Of a stretch of DNA of 48,371 nucleotides, positions 8,185 through 15,007 are shown piece after piece. The notes under the pieces are model-generated. The model saw only the letters and a list, made by a program, of their open reading frames with translations. It was not told the origin of the DNA and did not search any database. Location: positions 1-48,371 of the IMG/VR virus record IMGVR_UViG_3300035698_014916; one strand, given 5' to 3'. Positions within the stretch are counted from its first letter, which is position 1. The number at the start of each line of letters is the position of its first letter. This stretch comes from a virus. The translations under genes and the position numbers were made by a program.

Positions 8185-8551
8185 CACATTAACATTGCGA
8201 GTAGTTGGCGATAGAGATGAAGGGATTTTAGATGAATTTAGTTTTTATAGTGGAGAATCTCGTATTTTAAGACTACAATTATTTGATTCTGATAATGAGC
8301 AAAAGATATGTATTCCAGATACAGCTATAAAGACAATTACTTTGTCAGGTACACCGGATAATTTAGAAGTAAATAATGCTGATATTACATTAGATAGTGA
8401 TGATAGTAGTATAATGTCTATTGATATAAGTGCTGCTATGTCTGAAATAATGATAAGTGGAAAGATTGAATTCCAGTACGTTTTAGGTTCTGTGATTAGG
8501 ATATCAACATTAGAATATGGTTTAAAAAGATTAACTCTAATTTCGGAGTAA
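8177..8551 (+). CDS. Hypothetical head-neck region protein
   Basis: This 124-residue acidic, Ser/Ile/Leu-rich protein is predicted to be all beta: L-T-L-R-V-V-G-D near the start, alternating strands, and I-E-F-Q-Y-V-L-G near 97. I do not recognise a family. It overlaps the DUF5659-like gene by 8 bases and is followed 3 bases later by the connector gene, so all three are probably made together. A structural adaptor or decoration role is inferred from position alone. Confidence 0.5.
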   Translation: MPNTLTLRVVGDRDEGILDEFSFYSGESRILRLQLFDSDNEQKICIPDTAIKTITLSGTPDNLEVNNADITLDSDDSSIMSIDISAAMSEIMISGKIEFQYVLGSVIRISTLEYGLKRLTLISE

Positions 8552-8554
8552 AAT

Positions 8555-9358
8555 ATGCCTGAACAAACTATTGTATTTCCAGAGAATGCCAGTTCGCAGC
8601 CAGGGTTTGAACGATTTGAAAGTTTGCTTACTGTTAATGATTTAAAAAAGAGATATTTACATGGAGTAAATTTAAAAGATGATAAGAGCAAGCAATTGAG
8701 TAGAGAGGCTTTGGTATCTTATATTAATACGGCAACATCAATGGTTGAGCATGATTATGAAATAACATTAACACCAACACAATATATGAACGAAAAGCAT
8801 GATTATAAAGCAGATGATTATTGGAATTGGAATTTAATACAACTAAAACATAAGCCGGTTTTATCAGTAGATCATTATTATATCAGAATAACTAATAGCA
8901 CGCCATTAACTGAATTTCCTTCGGAATGGATTCGATTAGAGAATATGACAGGTCAGATACAATTAGCTCCAATTTCTGGTTCTATAGGTGAATTCAATAT
9001 AGGAAATGTTTCTTTTTTACCAAGAATTTTAATATTTAACGATACTTTTCCAGCTTTATTTCAGATAACTTATACAGCGGGTTTTGAAAGGAATAGAGTG
9101 CCTTATATAATAAATCAGGCAATTGGATTGACAGCGGCATTATTAGTATTATCTATCGCGGGAGATTTGGTAATTGGAGCGGGTATTGCTAATAGTTCAT
9201 TAAGTATAGATGGATTATCTCAAAGTGTGGGCACAACTGCATCAGCTATGTATAGTGCCTATTCGGCAAGAATGGAATTTTATAGCAAGCAATTGGTTTT
9301 AATAAGTAAGATTTTAAAGAAGTATTATGGAAAGAAAATAAAACACACAGTTGTATAA
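8555..9358 (+). CDS. Probable head-tail connector / adaptor
   Basis: This is a 267-residue protein. After a leader of about 45 residues there is a helical R-E-A-L-V-S-Y-I-N-T-A-T-S-M-V-E-H-D-Y-E-I-T-L-T-P segment. A beta region with K-H-K-P-V-L-S-V-D...I-R-L follows, then a long helical C-terminus. This is the order seen in gp6/gp15-like head-tail adaptors of HK97 and SPP1 type, though this protein is longer than those (about 100 residues). Residues about 180-210 are hydrophobic and Gly/Ala-rich (A-L-L-V-L-S-I-A-G-D-L-V-I-G-A-G), which could be buried in a connector ring. GGAG precedes the ATG. The assignment is by pattern and position. Confidence 0.55.
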   Translation: MPEQTIVFPENASSQPGFERFESLLTVNDLKKRYLHGVNLKDDKSKQLSREALVSYINTATSMVEHDYEITLTPTQYMNEKHDYKADDYWNWNLIQLKHKPVLSVDHYYIRITNSTPLTEFPSEWIRLENMTGQIQLAPISGSIGEFNIGNVSFLPRILIFNDTFPALFQITYTAGFERNRVPYIINQAIGLTAALLVLSIAGDLVIGAGIANSSLSIDGLSQSVGTTASAMYSAYSARMEFYSKQLVLISKILKKYYGKKIKHTVV

Positions 9359-9368
9359 GGGGTATTTT

Positions 9369-10118
9369 ATGGATTACAATTTTTTAGGTAAGACAGCAAA
9401 AGGTTTTGAAGATATACAAAATGTAGGTGAAGTAATTTTGTTGAAAGGTGGTCTTGGTAGTGGTAAGAGGGGACATAGAACTTCAAAAAAACCTTCAGAA
9501 AACAAAAAAAGAGAAATGACAAGATTTGTAGAAGATACAAGTCGTAGAACGGGTAAACCGACATTAGGTCGGTCTGGTTATCGGGTTGGAGATAAAATTT
9601 TTTATGATAAAGATTATTCTAGTAAAGAAAAAGCTAAACAAGCCGCTCAAAAATATTTAAAAGTTGATTCTGTTTTCGAAGATAAAACCAATGATTCTTG
9701 GAATAAATTAAGTCCAGAAAAACGTAGAGAGTGGCGAAATAAATATAGTAGTGATGCTAATGCGGAAAAGAAATATGATAGTGTCTTTTCTTATGCTTAT
9801 GCTCATGCTAAAAAATCTCTAATTGAAGATTCAGAAATAAAAGATTTAATTAAGTCAAAAGATTATGATAGTTTTTTAAAAGAGGCAAAAGTAGTAATAT
9901 CTAATATTGCTACTGCTCAAAAAGAAAAGGATAATAAGAAGGTTAAAGAATGGCATGGTAAATTAGATACATTACTGCATAATTTTGTAGGTAAAGAAGG
10001 ATTAACAGAAGAAGAGTCAGGGAAGGCATGTCCAGGTAGTAAGATTAAATCTAAAGGCAAAGGGCAAGGATTAGGAATTGGACAGGGGAATGGACCAATA
10101 GGCAGACAAGGGGGTTAG
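9369..10118 (+). CDS. Basic neck-region protein with KGGLGSG motif
   Basis: I place the start at the ATG at 9369 because AAGGGG lies just upstream; an in-frame ATG at 9351 would overlap the preceding gene and lacks a site. The 249-residue product is strongly basic. Near residue 26 it has I-L-L-K-G-G-L-G-S-G-K-R-G-H-R, a motif I have seen in phage capsid-associated accessory proteins. The middle is Lys-rich and helical. The C-terminus is a Gly-rich tail ending G-Q-G-N-G-P-I-G-R-Q-G-G. No catalytic motif is visible. It opens the accessory cassette and is followed 2 bases later by the RelA/SpoT-like gene. Role unknown; possibly a DNA- or capsid-bound packaged protein. Confidence 0.5.
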   Translation: MDYNFLGKTAKGFEDIQNVGEVILLKGGLGSGKRGHRTSKKPSENKKREMTRFVEDTSRRTGKPTLGRSGYRVGDKIFYDKDYSSKEKAKQAAQKYLKVDSVFEDKTNDSWNKLSPEKRREWRNKYSSDANAEKKYDSVFSYAYAHAKKSLIEDSEIKDLIKSKDYDSFLKEAKVVISNIATAQKEKDNKKVKEWHGKLDTLLHNFVGKEGLTEEESGKACPGSKIKSKGKGQGLGIGQGNGPIGRQGG

Positions 10119-10275
10119 AAGTGATTGATACAAGAGATATACAAGATATTAATTTAATCCGATTGGGTGAGATATTGCGGAAGTCAAAGTATATTAAGAG
10201 AACAGGGAGTTCTGGGAGCTATAAATATTGGTATAGAGATAAAAAGACAGGTAAATTGGTAGAAGGAAAAAAGAA
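10111..10275 (+). repeat. Direct repeat copy 1 (165 bp, N-terminal tag)
   Basis: These 165 bases match 11487-11651 with a single difference (C at 10219, T at 11595). The repeat starts at the ribosome binding site (GGGGTTAGAA) and covers the GTG start plus about 51 codons, so a whole translation-initiation region plus N-terminal module was copied. Confidence 0.97.
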
Positions 10276-10873
10276 CGGGAATATTCCTAATAAATCAAAA
10301 TCGGATAATTTAGATAATCTTTTAAAGAAATATGATCAGTATAATAGTGCAAAAATAAATCAATTAAAGTCTCAATTTAAAGATAGAAAAGTTTATGGAC
10401 GAATTAAAGAAAAAGAATCAATTGCAGGCAAATTAGAAAGAAAGCCAGACATATATAAATCTATTGATGACTTGAGAGATATTTCGGGTATAAGAGTAGA
10501 AAGCGAATCTATTAAGGATGTATATAAGGATGTAGAAAAAATTAAAAAAACAGAAAATATTATTGAGGAAAAAGATTATATTGCTAATCCTAAAGCAAAT
10601 TATAGGAGTATTCATTTAATAGTAAAAGATGGAGATAAATATAGTGAAATTCAAGTTAGAACTAAAAACATGACTAAATTCGCTGATTTTGTTCATGATA
10701 AAGTTTATAAAATACCAGAAGATAAAAAAACAATTATATCGGAAAATAGGAAGATTATTGATGATTATGTAGAAAAACTAAGTAATTATTTTTACAATTT
10801 AGATAAAAAGATATCTGCAATTTTACCTACTTGTTTAAAGATAATTCAAATAGCGATAGGATGTTACTCATGA
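10121..10873 (+). CDS. RelA/SpoT-type nucleotide synthetase fused to tag module
   Basis: This is a 250-residue protein with a GTG start and a GGGGG-type binding site. Residues 1-52 are the duplicated tag (Y-I-K-R-T-G-S-S-G-S-Y-K-Y-W-Y-R-D at 24-40). Residues about 89-200 are a RelA/SpoT synthetase fold. It has G-R-I-K-E-K-E-S-I with R94 and K96, K-L-E-R-K, D-I-S-G-I-R with the metal-ligand Asp at 120, P-K-A-N-Y-R-S-I-H with Y161 and H165, and E-I-Q-V-R-T with E177. The usual Gly of P-K-x-N-G-Y-R-S is absent, a one-residue deletion. There is no HD hydrolase domain and no TGS/ACT region, so it is of the small synthetase type. Family chemistry is pyrophosphate transfer to GDP/GTP, or to tRNA in toxic members. 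Its place among neck genes is unusual and suggests a delivered effector. Confidence 0.82.
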   Translation: MIDTRDIQDINLIRLGEILRKSKYIKRTGSSGSYKYWYRDKKTGKLVEGKKNGNIPNKSKSDNLDNLLKKYDQYNSAKINQLKSQFKDRKVYGRIKEKESIAGKLERKPDIYKSIDDLRDISGIRVESESIKDVYKDVEKIKKTENIIEEKDYIANPKANYRSIHLIVKDGDKYSEIQVRTKNMTKFADFVHDKVYKIPEDKKTIISENRKIIDDYVEKLSNYFYNLDKKISAILPTCLKIIQIAIGCYS

Positions 10874-11073
10874 TAAAAGAAATGTTAATCGCAATGGAAA
10901 AGATAAGGCCTAAAAAAGGATTTATTGTCGTTGGTATAGATAGCTTTGAATTACCTGGAGAAGAGTTATTTGTTATTAAAAAATTTGAATTTGAAAAAGA
11001 AGCACAAAAATTTTCTAAAACTAGAAAGAATAGTTTTGTATTGAGTTCAAAAACAGAAGACATTAAACAATAA
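10870..11073 (+). CDS. Small 67-residue protein coupled to RelA-like gene
   Basis: I choose the ATG at 10870 because it overlaps the TGA of the upstream gene (ATGA) and has AGGA upstream; an ATG at 10861 is an alternative. The product has G-F-I-V-V-G-I-D-S-F...E-E-L-F-V-I-K-K-F-E-F-E-K-E-A. This is a strand-strand-helix pattern that I associate with small phage proteins of unknown function. Because it is translationally coupled to a RelA/SpoT-like gene, an antitoxin or immunity role should be considered. Nothing in the sequence itself shows this. Confidence 0.55.
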   Translation: MIKEMLIAMEKIRPKKGFIVVGIDSFELPGEELFVIKKFEFEKEAQKFSKTRKNSFVLSSKTEDIKQ

Positions 11074-11087
11074 TAAGGAGATTTAAA

Positions 11088-11486
11088 GTGATAAAAGTAT
11101 ATAAGAAAAATAAGAACGAACAATTGGCAGAGTTTTTCAATTTAAAAGAATTTAATTGTCATTGTAAGAATAAATATTGTTCTTATACTTTGGTGGATAG
11201 TGATTTAGTAGATAAGTTGATGATATTAAGAGAGAAATGGAAACTTCCTATTCCTATTACAAGTGGATATAGATGTATGGTTCATAACGAAAAAGTAGGT
11301 GGCAAATCTGGTAGTTATCATATGATAGGAAAGGCAGTAGATATAGATATTAGTCATTTGGAGAAAGCTCTTGGATTAAATAAGATCATGGAAGATTGTC
11401 AGATATTTGATGGGTTGGGATACAATAAGAAGAAAAAATTCATTCATGTGGATGTCAGGGGTTATAGAGTAAGGTTTAATTATTGA
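11088..11486 (+). CDS. M15 family peptidase (VanY/endolysin-type)
   Basis: This 132-residue protein starts at a GTG 8 bases after AAGGAG. It has F-N-L-K-E-F-N-C-H-C near the start, then I-T-S-G-Y-R at 57-62. The zinc motif S-Y-H-M-I-G-K-A-V-D has H78 and D85, and F-I-H-V-D-V-R supplies H120. These are the conserved features of the peptidase M15_3 family, which cleaves D-Ala-containing or cross-linking peptide bonds in peptidoglycan. Length is normal for a stand-alone catalytic domain; there is no wall-binding domain and no signal peptide. It is encoded between the two tagged genes in the neck cluster rather than in a lysis cassette. It could therefore be either an endolysin or a virion-associated wall hydrolase. 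Confidence 0.85.
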   Translation: MIKVYKKNKNEQLAEFFNLKEFNCHCKNKYCSYTLVDSDLVDKLMILREKWKLPIPITSGYRCMVHNEKVGGKSGSYHMIGKAVDIDISHLEKALGLNKIMEDCQIFDGLGYNKKKKFIHVDVRGYRVRFNY

Positions 11487-11651
11487 GGGGTTAGAAGTGA
11501 TTGATACAAGAGATATACAAGATATTAATTTAATCCGATTGGGTGAGATATTGCGGAAGTCAAAGTATATTAAGAGAACAGGGAGTTCTGGGAGTTATAA
11601 ATATTGGTATAGAGATAAAAAGACAGGTAAATTGGTAGAAGGAAAAAAGAA
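11487..11651 (+). repeat. Direct repeat copy 2 (165 bp, N-terminal tag)
   Basis: Second copy of the 10111-10275 repeat, 1376 bases downstream in the same orientation, with one mismatch. Divergence between the two genes begins immediately after the A-A-G-A-A at 11651, so the C-terminal parts are unrelated. Confidence 0.97.
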
Positions 11652-12102
11652 TGAAAAGAAAAAAAATAATGTGCGAGAAAAAGGAACATCTAATATAAGT
11701 TTTAATGAATGGTATAATGAAATTGCTGATATGCCTGAAAAAGTTGATGGTGAATGGGTAGATTTAGAAACAGGACTTCCATATGAAGAAAAAGATATTA
11801 AGATAAAACAAGTAAAAACAGATGACCATCTTAGAGAAATAGAATCTAAGAAATGGAAATTATCTGATTTAAAAAATAGATGTGAACGTTTTGTAAATAG
11901 TGAAAAGATATCAATAGAGCGTGCTCCTAAATTTGCAATTGAAGCGATAGAAGCGACTAAAATTGCTATGAATTTTGGTGAAAAATTATTGTCAAATAAA
12001 GGTAAAAAAGTTGATTTTATTCGTCATGCTGAATTAAATTCGCATGCGTCTAAACTTATGAATGATGCAATAATTAAAGAGAAAAGCAATAAAAAAGATT
12101 AA
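11497..12102 (+). CDS. Tagged protein with unknown C-terminal domain
   Basis: This is a 201-residue protein with a GTG start. Residues 1-52 are identical to the N-terminus of the RelA/SpoT-like protein. The rest is charged and helical: N-E-W-Y-N-E-I-A near 72, then K-W-K-L-S-D-L-K-N-R-C-E-R-F, then I-E-A-I-E-A-T-K-I-A-M-N-F-G. It has no motif I recognise. It follows the M15 peptidase gene by 10 bases. It looks like a second cargo attached to the same address module. A function cannot be inferred from sequence. Confidence 0.65.
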   Translation: MIDTRDIQDINLIRLGEILRKSKYIKRTGSSGSYKYWYRDKKTGKLVEGKKNEKKKNNVREKGTSNISFNEWYNEIADMPEKVDGEWVDLETGLPYEEKDIKIKQVKTDDHLREIESKKWKLSDLKNRCERFVNSEKISIERAPKFAIEAIEATKIAMNFGEKLLSNKGKKVDFIRHAELNSHASKLMNDAIIKEKSNKKD

Positions 12103-12149
12103 GATGTATGTTATAGTATAGAACTAATGAGTAAAAAAGGAGACTAGAT

Positions 12150-13409
12150 ATGGTTGATACAAATAAATTTTTTTCTGGATTAAAGAGAGAGTTGTTGGAA
12201 ATCACAGAAAAAGTAAATAACGAGAAAACTTATCAGGATTTTTTTGCATATTTAGCTCTTCTTAGCATGGGGCAGGAAATTCATGCATATGGGACGGATT
12301 ATGACGAAATGAGGATTAAAGGTGTTTTAAGTGGAGATAGCGAAAAAGAATTGAAATGGTTTTCAGACAAAAGTGGGATAACTATGAGATTCCAATTAGA
12401 GAATGTCCGTGGAACAGGTTTAGAGCCGATAGGTTCAAGTGGTTATCATTCTGGGGTAGGATATGTAGATGAAGTATCAGGAATAGAGGATAGAAGTTTA
12501 ATAAGAGAATATGCGCCTAGTACCCTTTGTAGTTGTTATGTTTGCGCTACAGAAAGAACGATTAAAGATAACTGGAAACCATTGAATTTTAAGATAGCGA
12601 AAAAGACATCTGATTTTATTCAAGAGTATCTTGAGAGAGATGGTCCGGCACAGATAGAGATTAATTTAAAAAGAACTCCAGAAGAAATAAAATCTTTGAA
12701 TGCAGTAGTAAGAGAGATTATAGAAGGCAATAAATCATTAGAGCCTTTACTATCTATAGTAAAAAAATTACAAAAGAGTGGTTTATCTAAGGAGAATATA
12801 TTAAAAATTGCAAAATCTCATTTAACGACAGTGGAGTTATCAGATAGTGATATTTTTAAAGGTGAATGGAAATTATGGGATATGAAAGACAATTTAGAGG
12901 AATCGATGGGAGATTTTTGTAAATCTAAAGGTAGTACTGATATAATTGATTTTTCAGAGCAATTAATGAAATCGAAGTTTATAAGAAAAGAATATAAAGG
13001 TGGTAAATGGGTATATTATTATAAAGACCCAAAGACAGGGAAAATAGTAGAGGGAAATGCGCCTAAAAAAGTATCTGCTTTTGATGTTTCTTCTGTAGGT
13101 AAAACTGTTAGTGAAATAGAAAGTAAAATTAATGCGCCTTATGTTAGTGCTGTTGAATTACCTTTAAGTGACGAAAAGAATGTTTCAATAGCGATTCGTG
13201 TTTCTTTGGATAAAAAAGAGGATTGGGAACATAATCTTCTTTTAAATTCTCGTTATTCTGAATTTGTTTTTTCAAATGATGGAGTGTTAGAACAATTTGC
13301 TATGTATCGCAATTTTTCTAAAAAATTTAGGAGAACAAAAGTAAAAAGTATAGAAGAGGCTGTTAATAAAATTAACAAGTATTTTGGGGAAATAAAAGAA
13401 AAGAAATAA
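12150..13409 (+). CDS. Large tagged neck-region protein, function unknown
   Basis: This is a 419-residue protein. Residues about 272-301 contain S-K-F-I-R-K-E-Y-K-G-G-K-W-V-Y-Y-Y-K-D followed by P-K-T-G-K-I-V-E-G. This is a diverged version of the tag found at the N-terminus of the two proteins encoded just upstream. Here it links a 270-residue N-terminal part to a 115-residue C-terminal domain. The N-terminal part has L-C-S-C-Y-V-C-A (C-x-C-x2-C) near 127, possibly metal-binding, and helical repeats at 175-245. No enzyme motif is recognised. AAGGAG precedes the ATG. It sits 3 bases before a neck gene, so it may be a structural host for the tag family. Confidence 0.55.
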   Translation: MVDTNKFFSGLKRELLEITEKVNNEKTYQDFFAYLALLSMGQEIHAYGTDYDEMRIKGVLSGDSEKELKWFSDKSGITMRFQLENVRGTGLEPIGSSGYHSGVGYVDEVSGIEDRSLIREYAPSTLCSCYVCATERTIKDNWKPLNFKIAKKTSDFIQEYLERDGPAQIEINLKRTPEEIKSLNAVVREIIEGNKSLEPLLSIVKKLQKSGLSKENILKIAKSHLTTVELSDSDIFKGEWKLWDMKDNLEESMGDFCKSKGSTDIIDFSEQLMKSKFIRKEYKGGKWVYYYKDPKTGKIVEGNAPKKVSAFDVSSVGKTVSEIESKINAPYVSAVELPLSDEKNVSIAIRVSLDKKEDWEHNLLLNSRYSEFVFSNDGVLEQFAMYRNFSKKFRRTKVKSIEEAVNKINKYFGEIKEKK

Positions 13410-13412
13410 GTT

Positions 13413-14234
13413 ATGACTAAAAAAATCGGACCAAACAAATATACTAAGTCAAATTCTTATGACATTAAACAGCCTCAAATAATTTTAGATCCCGAAAAGT
13501 TTAATGCAGCAATAGCTTCATATGGTATTCGATTAGAGCATTCAAAAATAACATTATGTCCTAATTTTGTTGGAAATTTAGATAGCAATGAACATCAATT
13601 GGGATGTGAATTATGTGGCGGAAGTAATTTTGTTCATTTTGATGCTCAGGAGATTTGGGGGGTATTTAGTCAAAATGCTTTAGTTGAGAATTTTTTTGCG
13701 CAAGGATTTTGGGATAGGGGATCTGCTCTTTTAACAGTTCCTACACATTTAGAAAAAGGAGAGAATTTTCCTATTTATATCAGTTACTTTGATAAGGTTA
13801 TTTTATTAGACTTTAAAGAGAGATTTTATGAAGTGTTACATAAAAGTGACGGAGATAAAGATATATTAAAATATGAGGCATTAGATATTAATTATTTGAG
13901 AACAACAGAGAAAGAGTATCATTACCATAAAGATTTTAAATTGAATGATGAGGGGAATATTATTTGGATAAGTCCAAATAGACCTAAATATAATTTAGAG
14001 CAAGAGATGGGGGAGATTTTTACTGTATCGTATTTAAGAAGACCGGTTTATAGGGTAGTTGAGCTATTACACGAGGGGCGATATAGTCAATTTCATTTTA
14101 AAGAAAAATACCGAAAAACAGTAAGATATCCACAGCAAGTATTAATAAAAAAAGATTTTTTAATCGAAAAGCCAGAAATAGAAAAAGGACTTACTAAAGT
14201 TGAAACAGCCGGAGGAGTAATTATTCCAGGATAA
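13413..14234 (+). CDS. Neck / head-closure protein with zinc-type Cys cluster
   Basis: This is a 273-residue protein. C49 and C65-x2-C68 (L-C-P-N-F-V-G and G-C-E-L-C-G-G), with nearby His residues, form a likely zinc-binding loop. A beta-rich region V-F-S-Q-N-A...G-F-W-D-R-G-S-A-L-L-T-V-P follows, then V-S-Y-L-R-R-P-V-Y-R-V-V. I have seen this order in head-completion proteins of large myophages. The gene lies just before the gp10-like protein in the usual position of the neck genes. The ribosome binding site is weak (AAAGAAATAAG), and coupling to the gene 3 bases upstream is likely. The structural role is likely; the exact ring is uncertain. Confidence 0.55.
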   Translation: MTKKIGPNKYTKSNSYDIKQPQIILDPEKFNAAIASYGIRLEHSKITLCPNFVGNLDSNEHQLGCELCGGSNFVHFDAQEIWGVFSQNALVENFFAQGFWDRGSALLTVPTHLEKGENFPIYISYFDKVILLDFKERFYEVLHKSDGDKDILKYEALDINYLRTTEKEYHYHKDFKLNDEGNIIWISPNRPKYNLEQEMGEIFTVSYLRRPVYRVVELLHEGRYSQFHFKEKYRKTVRYPQQVLIKKDFLIEKPEIEKGLTKVETAGGVIIPG

Positions 14235-14248
14235 AAGAAGGATTATTT

Positions 14249-14965
14249 ATGGCTGTTTTTGATTTAACATTAAAAGCGAAAGAATTAGGAAAAGATTTAG
14301 ATAGTATAAGTGATTCTATTCGGAATAATATGGAAAGTGCCGTCTCAGAGATTTCTGAGATGGTTTATAGTCAAGGTGAGAAATATGCTTCAGAGAGATT
14401 AAACAAAACAAGAAATTTATATCTTAGAGGACTTAAACTCGAAAAATTAGATAACAATATATATGTAATATATTTAGATGACGATATTAATTATTTGGAG
14501 GCTGGATATAGTTCATTTGACATGAAACCTGGTCTTTTGAATGGTCCTAAATCTAAAATATCCAATCAAGGTACTAGATACAATACAGTACCTTTTTTTC
14601 ATCAACCAAAATCAAAAATCCCTTTAAATCAGTCTCAAATGGAATTAAGAGAAAATTTAAGATCAACGATAAAATATCATAAATTAGATAGAATTATAAA
14701 AAGTAAAAGTGGAAAACCGTTAGAGGGCGTGGTTGCAAGATTATCTGGAAATGATATGGCAGCGAACTTAAAAGGGCTAGTAAAAATTCAGAAGACATAT
14801 GAGAAAAAGACAGAAAGCTATTATATGACATTTAGAAGAGTATCCGAGAATAGTGATCCGAATTCATGGATACATCCGGGGTATAAAGGTGCTCAAGTCG
14901 TCCCTGATTTAGAGCAATGGACAAGTCGAAAAATAGACGAAATATTAAAAGCAATTCTTAGTTGA
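14249..14965 (+). CDS. HK97 gp10-like neck / tail-completion protein
   Basis: This is a 238-residue protein. It begins with a long helix (residues about 5-55). It then has a strand region and an L-E-A-G-Y-S segment near 88-93, and ends with T-F-R-R-V-S...S-W-I-H-P-G-Y-K-G near 190-210 followed by a C-terminal helix. The F-R-x-V-S-x-x-S-x-P-x-S-W-I-H-P-G signature is characteristic of the gp10-like neck family. Members form a ring between head-closure protein and tail terminator. AGAAGGA precedes the ATG. Confidence 0.75.
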   Translation: MAVFDLTLKAKELGKDLDSISDSIRNNMESAVSEISEMVYSQGEKYASERLNKTRNLYLRGLKLEKLDNNIYVIYLDDDINYLEAGYSSFDMKPGLLNGPKSKISNQGTRYNTVPFFHQPKSKIPLNQSQMELRENLRSTIKYHKLDRIIKSKSGKPLEGVVARLSGNDMAANLKGLVKIQKTYEKKTESYYMTFRRVSENSDPNSWIHPGYKGAQVVPDLEQWTSRKIDEILKAILS

Positions 14966-14990
14966 TTTATTAAAAATTACACAAAAAACA

Positions 14991-15000
14991 TATTATAATT
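14991..15000 (+). promoter_or_regulatory. Possible -10-type element upstream of neck gene
   Basis: TATTATAATT, identical to 3944-3953, lies just before the gene at 15008, in a 42-base gap. No -35 at usual spacing is visible, and the next gene lacks a clear ribosome binding site. A leaderless or nearly leaderless transcript is a possibility, but AT-richness makes chance plausible. Confidence 0.25.
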
Positions 15001-15007
15001 GTTCAAT

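Noticed and set aside
8245-8691. 148-residue open frame on the minus strand
   Set aside because: It lies opposite two well-supported, coupled + strand genes and has no initiation signal.
10121-10873. CapRel-like fused toxin-antitoxin defence protein
   Set aside because: The synthetase domain is present, but the C-terminal antitoxin (pseudo-zinc-finger) part of CapRel is absent and the N-terminal tag is unrelated. The protein is encoded in a structural cluster, not as a defence gene.
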